Part shown: in pieces, positions 1 to 8,254 of the stretch
Layout: every line of letters begins with the position of its first letter
How positions within the stretch are numbered: the first letter of the stretch is position 1
NCBI GenBank assembly: GCA_028278065.1
Contig: JANQFA010000035.1
Span: 1 to 38,843 of the forward strand
Source of the DNA: Myxococcota bacterium
GTDB lineage: Bacteria > Myxococcota_A > UBA9160 > JAFDET01
Direction: 5' to 3'
Length of the DNA stretch: 38,843 nt
The notes under the pieces: model-generated
Database searches by the model: none
What the model was told of the DNA's origin: nothing
The model's input: the letters and a program-made list of their open reading frames with translations, nothing else
Program-made: the position numbers and the translations under genes

Positions 1-713
1 TCGGGATCGGAGTAGACCGGGCAGATCATGCCGTCCCAGTGCCAGGGGACGCCGTGCTCGTTCTCGAAGCAGCCCATGTGGGTGCAGCGGTCCTCCCAGT
101 GAATCGGCGCCCACACGAAGGAGATGCCGCCGGGTGCCAGGGGCGGCGCGCCCGGCGGCGCGGGATCGCCGACGGGGCGCACGCCCCAGCTGCGGTCCTT
201 CGTGCCGTAGACCCTCCCGGAGTCGATCCGTACCGAGCGGCCGTCGTAGCGGATCTCGCCCTCCCAGCGGCCGAACTGGTTGAAGCGGGTGGCCTCCATG
301 CGCCCGATCCGCCGGCGCATGAGCTGGTGTCCTTCCTCCACGTTCGCGGTGCGCGGGATCCACTGGAGCTCGCCCGAGATGCCCGTCTCGTTGTCGTCCA
401 CGGTGACCCGCAGCCGCTTCATGGGCTCCTGGATCTCCAGGTTCCAAGGGCCCACGCGCAGGTCGGTGGGCTCGTCGGGCGCCCGGCGAGAGCCGTGGAA
501 GGCGTGCTGCTCGCCGTCGATCACCAGGGTGAGGGCGCAGTCGAAGATCCCCAGATTGGGGTAGAGCGCCGCGCCGATCCCGAAGTAGAAGGCGCCGTCG
601 TCCTGGTAGCCGTTGAACCAGTAGCGGTCGTACACGTTGCGGTCGCTGGAGGCCGGGTGGGCCACGGGCTCCGAGGTCTGGTGGATGGGGTAGTCGTCCA
701 TCTTGGACAGCAT
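1..713 (-). CDS. DUF7065/DUF7064-like hypothetical protein, partial (runs off left edge)
   Basis: Open minus frame from ATG at 713 (MLSKMDDYPIHQTSEPVAHPASSDRNVYDRYWFNGYQDDGAFYFGIGAALYPNLGIFDCALTLVIDGEQHAFHGSRRAPDEP...) to the window edge; AAGGAG Shine-Dalgarno upstream; family assignment from recalled sequence character only. Confidence 0.7.
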   Translation of the reverse strand, partial: MLSKMDDYPIHQTSEPVAHPASSDRNVYDRYWFNGYQDDGAFYFGIGAALYPNLGIFDCALTLVIDGEQHAFHGSRRAPDEPTDLRVGPWNLEIQEPMKRLRVTVDDNETGISGELQWIPRTANVEEGHQLMRRRIGRMEATRFNQFGRWEGEIRYDGRSVRIDSGRVYGTKDRSWGVRPVGDPAPPGAPPLAPGGISFVWAPIHWEDRCTHMGCFENEHGVPWHWDGMICPVYSDP

Positions 714-742
714 GGGGGCTCCTTCGGCTGGGCCGGGAGGAT

Positions 743-2233
743 ATGCCGTATAGTTGCCGAAATCCCGTGGCCAAGGACAACCGGAGCGAGTGGGCGCCGT
801 GGCTCGAGGCGCTGGAGGAGCGTCGCGCGCGCTCGCGCGAGATGGGCGGGCCGGAGCGGGTCGAGCGCCTCATGCACGCTCGCGGCAAGCTCGACGCCCG
901 CCAGCGCATCGAGCGCCTCTTCGATCCCGGGACCTTCGTCGAGATCGGCGCGCTGGTCGGAACCCTCTCGGACGTTCCCGCCGACGGCTTCATCGCGGGC
1001 CACGGACTGATCGAAGGTCGTCGCGTGCTGGCCGGAGCCGAGGACTTCAGCACCCTCGGCGGCTCGATCGGCGTCGGCGGCACCTCCAAGCGTCATCGCC
1101 TCGCCGAGCTCGCGAAGCAGGAGCGGGTGCCGCTGGTGATGATGCTCGAGGGCGCCGGGGCGCGCCTCACCGAACGCCACCATGGCCGCGCGCCCACCGA
1201 CCTGCTGGCCCTGGCCGACCTGCGCGGTCACGTCCCGATGGTCTGCCTGGTGCTGGGCGCCTCGGCCGGCCACGGCGCGCTGGTCGCGCCGCTGTCGGAC
1301 TACGTGGTCATGACCGAGCAGGCCGCGATGTTCACCGGGGGGCCGCTCCTCGTGAAGGCCGCCACCGGCGAGGATGTCAGCAAGGAGGAGCTGGGCGGTC
1401 CCGAGGTCTGCGCCGACATCGCGGGCACGGTGCACGACGTCGCCCGGGACGACGAGGCCGCCCTCGACATGGCCCGGCGCTACCTGGGCTACTTCCCGTC
1501 GAGCCGCGAGGGCAACGCCCCGCATCGCGAGAGCGACGACGTGGGGCCGAGGCGGATCGACGAGATGCTGGACCTCCTCCCGCCCAACGACCGCAAGCCC
1601 TACCGGATGCGGGCGGTCCTCGAGCGGGTGGTCGACGCCGGGAGTCTCTTCGAGGTGCAGCCCCGCTACGGACGAGCGCTCATCACCGCCCTGGCCCACC
1701 TGGGCGGGCGCCCGGTCGCGCTCGTCGCCAACGATCCCTCGTTCAAGGCCGGCGCCCTGGACTCGGCCGCGGCGATCAAGGCGGAGGGGTTCTTCGAGAC
1801 GATCGGGCACTTCGGACATCCGCTCGTCTTCTTCATCGACAACCCGGGCGTGCTCGCGGGCACGCGGGCCGAGCGCGAGGGCATGCTCAAGTGGGGCGGG
1901 CGCATGTTCCTGGCCGAACGCAGGCTCGCCAACCCCAAGATCGCCGTGCAGATGCGCAAGGGCTTCGGCTTCGGCCTGGTCACGATGGGCGGACTGCCGT
2001 TCGATAACCAGACGGCGGTCTTCTCCCTGCCGAGCGTCAACCTGGCCGCGATGCCGGCCGACAGCGGCGGACGCGCCGCGAAGCTCGACCCGGAGGAGCA
2101 GGCCCGCGTCGACGAGGCCCAGCGGGCCGGCCCCTACCAGATGGCCACCGGGCTCGGCGTCGACGACGTCATCGATCCGCGCGAGCTGCGCAACCGGCTC
2201 CTCGAGGCGCTGCGGCTCCAGCGCCCCGTCTGA
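743..2233 (+). CDS. Acyl-CoA carboxylase beta subunit (carboxyltransferase)
   Basis: 496 aa ORF with crotonase-fold carboxyltransferase motifs (GGSIGVGGTSK, EGAGARLTE, FFIDNPGVLAGTRAEREGMLKWGGRMF). Translation start may be GTG at 767 (VAKDNRSEW...) rather than 743. Confidence 0.92.
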   Translation: MPYSCRNPVAKDNRSEWAPWLEALEERRARSREMGGPERVERLMHARGKLDARQRIERLFDPGTFVEIGALVGTLSDVPADGFIAGHGLIEGRRVLAGAEDFSTLGGSIGVGGTSKRHRLAELAKQERVPLVMMLEGAGARLTERHHGRAPTDLLALADLRGHVPMVCLVLGASAGHGALVAPLSDYVVMTEQAAMFTGGPLLVKAATGEDVSKEELGGPEVCADIAGTVHDVARDDEAALDMARRYLGYFPSSREGNAPHRESDDVGPRRIDEMLDLLPPNDRKPYRMRAVLERVVDAGSLFEVQPRYGRALITALAHLGGRPVALVANDPSFKAGALDSAAAIKAEGFFETIGHFGHPLVFFIDNPGVLAGTRAEREGMLKWGGRMFLAERRLANPKIAVQMRKGFGFGLVTMGGLPFDNQTAVFSLPSVNLAAMPADSGGRAAKLDPEEQARVDEAQRAGPYQMATGLGVDDVIDPRELRNRLLEALRLQRPV

Positions 2234-2272
2234 AGGGCCGGTCCGTCTCGGGTCCGCCACGGAGGGTTTGCG

Positions 2273-3100
2273 ATGAAGGTGCTGAGGAACCGCGTGGCGG
2301 TGATCACCGGCGCCGGCGGAGGCCTCGGACGCGCGCTCGCGCTCGAGCTGGCCTCGCGCGGCTGCCACCTGGCGCTGGCCGACGTGAATCCCGAAGCGCA
2401 GTCCGAGACCGCTGCGGCCGTCGCCGACCGCGACGTGAAGGTCTCGACCCACGTCGTCGACGTGACCGACCGGGAGCGCATGGCACGCTTGCCGGACGAA
2501 GTCCTCGCTGAGCACGCCGGCGTGAACCTGCTGATCAACAACGCCGGAATCACCCTGCAGAAGACCTTCGCCAGCCACTCCCTGGCCGACTGGGACCGGG
2601 TGATCGGGATCAACCTGTGGGGCGCCATCCACGGCTGCCACTTCTTCCTGGGCGCGCTGCGCGCCGCGGACGAGGCCCACATCGTGAACCTCTCCAGCAT
2701 GGTCGGCTTCCTGGGACTGCCGGTGCAATCGTCCTACTGCACGACCAAGGCAGCGCTGAAGGGCCTGAGCGAGTCCCTCTGGGCCGAGCTCGCGCCCGAA
2801 GGCATCGGTGTCACATCGGTCCACCCGGGTGCGATCCGGACCGAGATGATCCGGGCCACGCTGGCCGAGTCGGACGATCTGGCGTTTGCCCGGCGCAGCT
2901 ACGACCTGGCACAGCGGATCGGCGTCTCGCCGGAGCGGGCCGCCCGGAAGATCGTGCAGGCCGTCGAGCGCAACAAGCTGCGCGTGCGGATCGGCGCGGA
3001 CGCGCTCCTGCTCGACTGGGTGAAGCGCTGCCTCCCGGTCGCGATCCACAGGCCGATGCGCCGGATCGTGGGCGGGCTGCCGTCCGGGACGGGCGACTGA
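2273..3100 (+). CDS. SDR family NAD(P)-dependent oxidoreductase
   Basis: TGAGGGLGRA nucleotide-binding motif, NNAG, YCTTK catalytic motif. Confidence 0.93.
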   Translation: MKVLRNRVAVITGAGGGLGRALALELASRGCHLALADVNPEAQSETAAAVADRDVKVSTHVVDVTDRERMARLPDEVLAEHAGVNLLINNAGITLQKTFASHSLADWDRVIGINLWGAIHGCHFFLGALRAADEAHIVNLSSMVGFLGLPVQSSYCTTKAALKGLSESLWAELAPEGIGVTSVHPGAIRTEMIRATLAESDDLAFARRSYDLAQRIGVSPERAARKIVQAVERNKLRVRIGADALLLDWVKRCLPVAIHRPMRRIVGGLPSGTGD

Positions 3101-3189
3101 TCGGGATCGCGTAGCCGTCCGGGACGGGCGACTGATCGCGATCGCGTAGCTGTCCGGGGCCGGCGGCCGATCGGGATCGCGTAGCCGCT
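3085..3189. repeat. 35-bp tandem repeat, 3 imperfect copies (3085-3119, 3120-3154, 3155-3189)
   Basis: CGGGACGGGCGACTGATCGGGATCGCGTAGCCGTC / CGGGACGGGCGACTGATCGCGATCGCGTAGCTGTC / CGGGGCCGGCGGCCGATCGGGATCGCGTAGCCGCT; copy 1 overlaps the SDR stop codon. Confidence 0.95.
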
Positions 3190-3227
3190 CGGGCTGGCGG
3201 GGGTGCTGGGCTAGCATCGGCGGCCAC

Positions 3228-4703
3228 GTGGACGGACCCAGCGCAGCGAGCGACGGCCGGCAGGTCCCCTTTCCGATCCGGGTGGCCTACGGCGTCGGGT
3301 CGATCGCGGACGGCGCGAAGAACGCGGCCTTCAACTCGTTCCTCGTCCTGTACTTCACCACCGTCCTGGGCCTGCCCGGGACGCTGTCGGGGCTCGCGAT
3401 CTTCATCGCGCTCTGCGTGGACGCGGTCACCGATCCCCTGGTCGGCTCGATCTCGGACCACTTCGACTCGCGCTGGGGCCGGCGCCACCCGTTCATGTAC
3501 CTGGCGGCGGTCCCGATGGGCCTCTGCTTCTACGGGCTCTTCGCTCCGCCCGAGGGCCTGAGCGAGGGGCAGCTCTTCGCCTGGCTCACCGTCTTCGCCA
3601 TCGGTGTGCGCCTCTTCCTCACCTTCTACATGGTTCCGAGCGGTGCGCTCGGTCCCGAGATGACGACGCACTACGACGAGCGCACGCGCCTGGTCGCATA
3701 CCGCTGGCTGATCGGATGGATGGGTGCGCTCAGCGTGACCATGTCGGGCTGGTTCGTCTTCTTCGCCGATACCGAGGTGCTCGGCGACGGGCGACTGGAC
3801 GCGTCGAACTACCCGCAGCTCGGACTCTTCGCCGGGGTCCTGGTGGCCACCGCGATCCTGGTCTCGTCCGCGGGAACCCACAGCGTGATCCCCAGGCTGA
3901 AGCGGGTCCGACCGGGCGGCTCGCTCTTCTCCCTGCGCCGCTTCGCGCGCGACGCCACTTCCGCCCTCCAGAACCACACCCTGCGGATGCTCCTGGGCGG
4001 CTCGCTCTGCAGCGCCACCGCCTTCGGAGTGGCGGAGGTGCTGGGCGTCTACATGAACACCTGGTTCTGGGAGTTCCCCTCCAGTCACATCGGGATCCTG
4101 GCGGGCGCTCAGGTGCTCCCGCTCATCCTGGGCTTCTCGCTGGTGGGCCCGATCAGCGAGCGCTGGGACAAGCGCAAGGCCACCATCGGGATCGCGCTCT
4201 TCGCGATCTTCTGGGGGCCGCTCCCGGTGCTGATGCGCTTCGCCGGGCTCGCACCGGAGAACGGCAGCCCGTACCTGATCTTCTTCATCATGGGGCACGG
4301 TCTGTTCCTGGTCGCCGCGGCCATCCAGATCGGGATCCTCAACTCGTCCATGGTGATGGACGCCACGGACGAGCACGAGCTGGAGTCCGGCGAGCGCCGC
4401 GAGGGCACCTTCATCGCGGTCACCACGTTCACCGGCAAGGCGATCTCGGGATTCGGGAACTTCCTGGGGGGCGTCGTCCTCGACGTGATCGACTTCCCGG
4501 TGGGCGAGGTCGACGCGGCGGTCGGCAGTGTTCCCGAGGCCACGATCTTCAAGCTGGGCCTCGTGGCGGGACCGGGCCTGATGATCTTCTACCTGGGCGG
4601 GCTCTGGTTCATCAGCCGGCTGCGACTGACACGCGAGCGCTACGACGAGATCTCGAGCGCCCTCGACGCGCGTACCGGGAGCGCCGACCCGCACGGCGAC
4701 TGA
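3228..4703 (+). CDS. MFS transporter, GPH (MelB-like) cation symporter family
   Basis: 12-TM-like hydrophobic 491 aa protein; DAVTDPLVGSISDHFDSRWGRRHPFMYL motif typical of GPH family; GTG start. Confidence 0.88.
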   Translation: MDGPSAASDGRQVPFPIRVAYGVGSIADGAKNAAFNSFLVLYFTTVLGLPGTLSGLAIFIALCVDAVTDPLVGSISDHFDSRWGRRHPFMYLAAVPMGLCFYGLFAPPEGLSEGQLFAWLTVFAIGVRLFLTFYMVPSGALGPEMTTHYDERTRLVAYRWLIGWMGALSVTMSGWFVFFADTEVLGDGRLDASNYPQLGLFAGVLVATAILVSSAGTHSVIPRLKRVRPGGSLFSLRRFARDATSALQNHTLRMLLGGSLCSATAFGVAEVLGVYMNTWFWEFPSSHIGILAGAQVLPLILGFSLVGPISERWDKRKATIGIALFAIFWGPLPVLMRFAGLAPENGSPYLIFFIMGHGLFLVAAAIQIGILNSSMVMDATDEHELESGERREGTFIAVTTFTGKAISGFGNFLGGVVLDVIDFPVGEVDAAVGSVPEATIFKLGLVAGPGLMIFYLGGLWFISRLRLTRERYDEISSALDARTGSADPHGD

Positions 4704-4743
4704 GCATCATCGCGGGGAACTCCCCCTGGGCTATGTTCGACCC

Positions 4744-5691
4744 ATGCCGGAGGAAGCCAGCACCGCGATGGGAGGCGGTCCGGCCCGCCCGCAGCCCGGA
4801 GCCCTCGGGCCTCGGCGCCTGACCATGGATCCGCCGCCGCGCTATCCGGGCGCGATGGTCAACGTCACCAACCGCTGCAACCTGCGCTGCCAGCACTGCT
4901 TCGTGTTCCGCGAGGGGAATCCGAACGAGCTGGAGGGCGAGATGAAGCCCGAGCGGATCCTCGCCGAGCTCGAGCGGCTGCGCGATCGCCACGGGATCCG
5001 GAGCATGATGTGGATGGGCGGCGAGCCGATGCTTCGCTGGCGCATGATCGAGAAGGGCCTGGCGCTCTTCGAGCGCAACACCATCACCACCAACGGCACG
5101 ATTCCGCTCAAGGACTTCGGGCGCGACCTGATCTACGTCATCTCCCTGGATGGCCCGCGGGCGGTGAACGACGTCGTGCGCGGAGAGGGCACCTTCGATC
5201 GGGTGATGAAGACCGTCGCGGCCATCCCCGACGGCTTCGGCCCGACGGTGATGGTGCAGTGCGTGCTGCATCGCGAGAACCAGGACCACCTCGACGAGCT
5301 GGTGCGCGCGCTCGAGCCGACGAACGTTCAGGGCCTGACCTTCAGCTTCTACGTGCCTCGGGCCGGAGAGGTCTCGCCCCGGGCGTGGGAGACGCTCGAG
5401 GAGCGCGAAGAGGCCATCGAGATCGTCTTCGATCTGAAGCGCCGGCACCCGGGCTTCATCTGGAACTCCACCCGGAGCCTGGAGCTGATGCGGCCCGCGA
5501 CCGCGCGGCTGGTGACCGACCACTGTCCCATGCAGCAGATCATGCTCCCCCTCTACATCGAGGGAGACCACTTCACGACTCCGTTCTGCTGCTACGGCAA
5601 CGACGTGGACTGCAGCCGCTGCGGCTCCTGGGGCGTCTTCTCCATGGCCGCGAAGATGTCCGGACCCTGGGAAGCGCTGGAGCTCGCGTAG
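4744..5691 (+). CDS. Radical SAM protein with C-terminal Cys cluster (function unknown)
   Basis: NVTNRCNLRCQHCFVF (CxxxCxxC), GGEP motif; C-terminal FCCYGNDVDCSRCGSWG SPASM-like cysteines. Confidence 0.9.
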   Translation: MPEEASTAMGGGPARPQPGALGPRRLTMDPPPRYPGAMVNVTNRCNLRCQHCFVFREGNPNELEGEMKPERILAELERLRDRHGIRSMMWMGGEPMLRWRMIEKGLALFERNTITTNGTIPLKDFGRDLIYVISLDGPRAVNDVVRGEGTFDRVMKTVAAIPDGFGPTVMVQCVLHRENQDHLDELVRALEPTNVQGLTFSFYVPRAGEVSPRAWETLEEREEAIEIVFDLKRRHPGFIWNSTRSLELMRPATARLVTDHCPMQQIMLPLYIEGDHFTTPFCCYGNDVDCSRCGSWGVFSMAAKMSGPWEALELA

Positions 5692-5727
5692 CCCGTCGCT
5701 CCCGGTCGTCCTGATCGGGGATCGGGC

Positions 5728-6822
5728 TCAGCTTCCGGCGGCGTCCCGGATCTCCGCGAGGGTCACCTCGCGTCCCTCCTCGGCGCTCCGCCCGGCGGCG
5801 AGGGCGAAGATCAGGGTCTCGCGTGCGGCAGCCAGCCCCTGGTGGGCCGGCCCGCCGTCGAGGAGCGCGTCCACGAACGCGCGTCCGCCCAGCCGGAACG
5901 ACGCGGCCCAGTCCGTCTCCAGATCGTGGAAGGCACGGGTCTCGCCTTCCCGGTAGAGGACCAGTGCGGGCTCGTCGAGGAGCTTTCCGGTGCAGCGGTT
6001 CACCCAGATGATCCCCTCCGTGCCGTGGATCTCCATGCGGTCGTCGCTCACGTAGTAGTCCGAGCGCACCCTCATTCCCAGCGAGGCGATCACCTCCCAC
6101 GATCCGAAGCGCGGCACCGCGCCCGCGTAGCGCCAGGAGAGGAGGGCGGGGCCGTCGTACCAGGCGTCCTCGGCGAGCTGCATCCAGTGGATCCAGGCGT
6201 GCACCCGTTCCACCGGCTCCGGCATCAGGAGCTGGGCCATGTGATAGCAGTGGTAGCCGTGGTCGAAGGTGATGGGACCGCCCCCGCAGTCCTCGCGACG
6301 CATGCGCCAGGCCTGGGTGCTGGGCGCGATCTCCCATCCCGCATCGAGTCGGCCCCCTGCGGTCTTGATGCGGATCGAGAGGGGATCCCCGATGGCCCCG
6401 TCCTCGATCAGCTCGCGGGCGCGGACGTGGGGCGGGTAGTGCATGAAGTTCTCGAAGACCCGCATGCGCCGGTCGCTCGCCGCCGCGGCCTCGGCGACCC
6501 GGTCGAACTCCTCCAGGGTTCGCGTCGGCGGCTTCTGGAGGGAGACGTGCTTCCCGGCCCGCAGGGCCGCGATCGCGTGCTCCGCGTGGAGATGGTGCGG
6601 GGTCAGGATCTCGACCGCGTCCACGTCGGAGTCGGCGAAGAGCTTCTCGGCGTCGGTGTAGACGCGGTCGGCGCCCCAGGCATCGGCGCGGGCGCGGGCG
6701 AGCTCTCCGTCCACGTCGCATACCGCCACGATGCGGGCGCGCGGGTGCTCGAGGTAGCCGAGGCACTGGAGATCCGAGATGCGTCCGACTCCCAGGAATC
6801 CGATGCGCAGCGCTTCGCTCAT
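5728..6822 (-). CDS. Gfo/Idh/MocA family oxidoreductase
   Basis: MSEALRIGFLGVGRISDLQCLGYLEHPRARIVAVCDVDG N-terminal Rossmann; EILTPHHLHAEHAIAALRAGKHVSLQKPPTRTLEE motif; start set to ATG at 6822 within the longer ORF 5728..7170. Confidence 0.92.
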   Translation of the reverse strand: MSEALRIGFLGVGRISDLQCLGYLEHPRARIVAVCDVDGELARARADAWGADRVYTDAEKLFADSDVDAVEILTPHHLHAEHAIAALRAGKHVSLQKPPTRTLEEFDRVAEAAAASDRRMRVFENFMHYPPHVRARELIEDGAIGDPLSIRIKTAGGRLDAGWEIAPSTQAWRMRREDCGGGPITFDHGYHCYHMAQLLMPEPVERVHAWIHWMQLAEDAWYDGPALLSWRYAGAVPRFGSWEVIASLGMRVRSDYYVSDDRMEIHGTEGIIWVNRCTGKLLDEPALVLYREGETRAFHDLETDWAASFRLGGRAFVDALLDGGPAHQGLAAARETLIFALAAGRSAEEGREVTLAEIRDAAGS

Positions 6823-6862
6823 GGCGCCAGGATACCAGGGGAGGAGCCGTGCTCCGGATGCG

Positions 6863-8254
6863 TCACGGCGCCGACGTCCCGTCGAGGGCCACGCGGCGGG
6901 CCGCCAGGAGCTGGACGATCTCGGTGTGGCGCGCGCGCGTGAGCGGGTAGTACAGCGCGATCCCGGCGGCGACGAGCAGGGTCGCCAGCGGGCCCAGGGC
7001 GAGGAGCAGGCGGATCGAGAGGAGTGCGCTCTCGGGCTGGATCTCGGCGCCGCGCACGAAGCCGGCCGCCTCGAGGACGAAGCCGGCCACGGCGACCCCC
7101 GAAGCGCCGCCCAGCTTGCGCAGGAAGGTGAAGAAGCCCGTGTAGGTGCCGTCGCGGCGCACGCCGCCATCGAGCTCGTCCTCGTCGATCACGTCGCCGA
7201 GCATGGCCCACGGCACGAGGTCGGCCACCGCATAGCCGGCGCCCGAGAGCCCGACCAGGGCGAAGACGAGCCAGCGCGGCGAGTCCGGCCCGACGCCCAG
7301 GAGGCCCAGCAGCATCACGCTCCAGAGCAGTGACCCGGCGATGAAGACCCAGCGCTTGTCGACGCGGCGACCCATGCGCAGCCAGAGGGGCAGCGACACG
7401 ACGACCCCGGTGAGGAGCAGGCCCAGCGCGATCGGGAAGTCGTCGGGGCGGCCGATCCAGTAGGTGAAGAAGAAGATCAGCAGGGCGCCGGCGACGTCCA
7501 GGGCCAGACGCGCCGAGACGAAGAGCGCGGACAGGATGCGATAGCTCCGGTGTCGGGCCAGGCGCGTGACGCCGTCGCGGAAGCTCCCGTCGTCGATGCG
7601 GTCGCGCAGCTCGGGTCGCTCGAAGGTGACGCGCCAGACCAGGATCCAGGGCAGCGCGACCCAGACCCCGAGCACCAGGCCGGCCCCGGTCCAGCCCCGC
7701 CGCCCCTCCCCGAACGCGTCCACCATGAGGGGCATGCCCACGGCCGACAAGGCGATCGCCGCCATCACGCCGAGCGAGCGCCAGGTGTTCATGGAGGTGC
7801 GCTCGTGATAGCCGAGCGCCAGCTCGGGGAGGAGCGCCATGTAGGGGACGGCGAGGACCGTCGAGCAGAGCGTGTTCCCGATGTACACGACCGTGTGGTA
7901 GGCGAAGACGAGGGTCGGCTCGGCCACGTCGGGCGTGGCCCAGAGGAGCGCGAAGGTGATCCCGAAGGGGATCGCACCGATGAGGAAGAAGGGCCGGCGG
8001 CGTCCGGCGGCCCAGCGGATGCGGTCGGAGAAGCGGCCCATCATGGGATCGGTGAAGGCGTCGACCGCGCGGCCGGCCAGCAGGACGAGGCCCGCCCAGG
8101 AGGGGGGCAGCCCGGCCACCTCGGTGAGGAAGAAGAGGAAGAAGAGCGAGACCGTGGCGAGCTGGATGTTGATCGTGTGGTCGCCGAGCGCGAACCCCGC
8201 CTTGACGGGGATCGGCAGGCGCTCTTCGGAGGCCGGATCCGGGGCCTCCGTCAC
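6863..8254 (-). CDS. MFS transporter, GPH (MelB-like) family
   Basis: GRAVDAFTDPMMGRFSDRIRWAAGRRRPFFLIG motif; hydrophobic TM segments; GTG start at 8254 overlaps upstream SDR stop (GTGA). Confidence 0.88.
   Translation of the reverse strand: MTEAPDPASEERLPIPVKAGFALGDHTINIQLATVSLFFLFFLTEVAGLPPSWAGLVLLAGRAVDAFTDPMMGRFSDRIRWAAGRRRPFFLIGAIPFGITFALLWATPDVAEPTLVFAYHTVVYIGNTLCSTVLAVPYMALLPELALGYHERTSMNTWRSLGVMAAIALSAVGMPLMVDAFGEGRRGWTGAGLVLGVWVALPWILVWRVTFERPELRDRIDDGSFRDGVTRLARHRSYRILSALFVSARLALDVAGALLIFFFTYWIGRPDDFPIALGLLLTGVVVSLPLWLRMGRRVDKRWVFIAGSLLWSVMLLGLLGVGPDSPRWLVFALVGLSGAGYAVADLVPWAMLGDVIDEDELDGGVRRDGTYTGFFTFLRKLGGASGVAVAGFVLEAAGFVRGAEIQPESALLSIRLLLALGPLATLLVAAGIALYYPLTRARHTEIVQLLAARRVALDGTSAP

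Noticed and set aside
521-3217. 898 aa minus-strand ORF antisense to the carboxylase and SDR genes
   Set aside because: Low-complexity R/H/D/V/G-rich translation typical of antisense reading in high-GC DNA; the sense strand encodes clear conserved proteins
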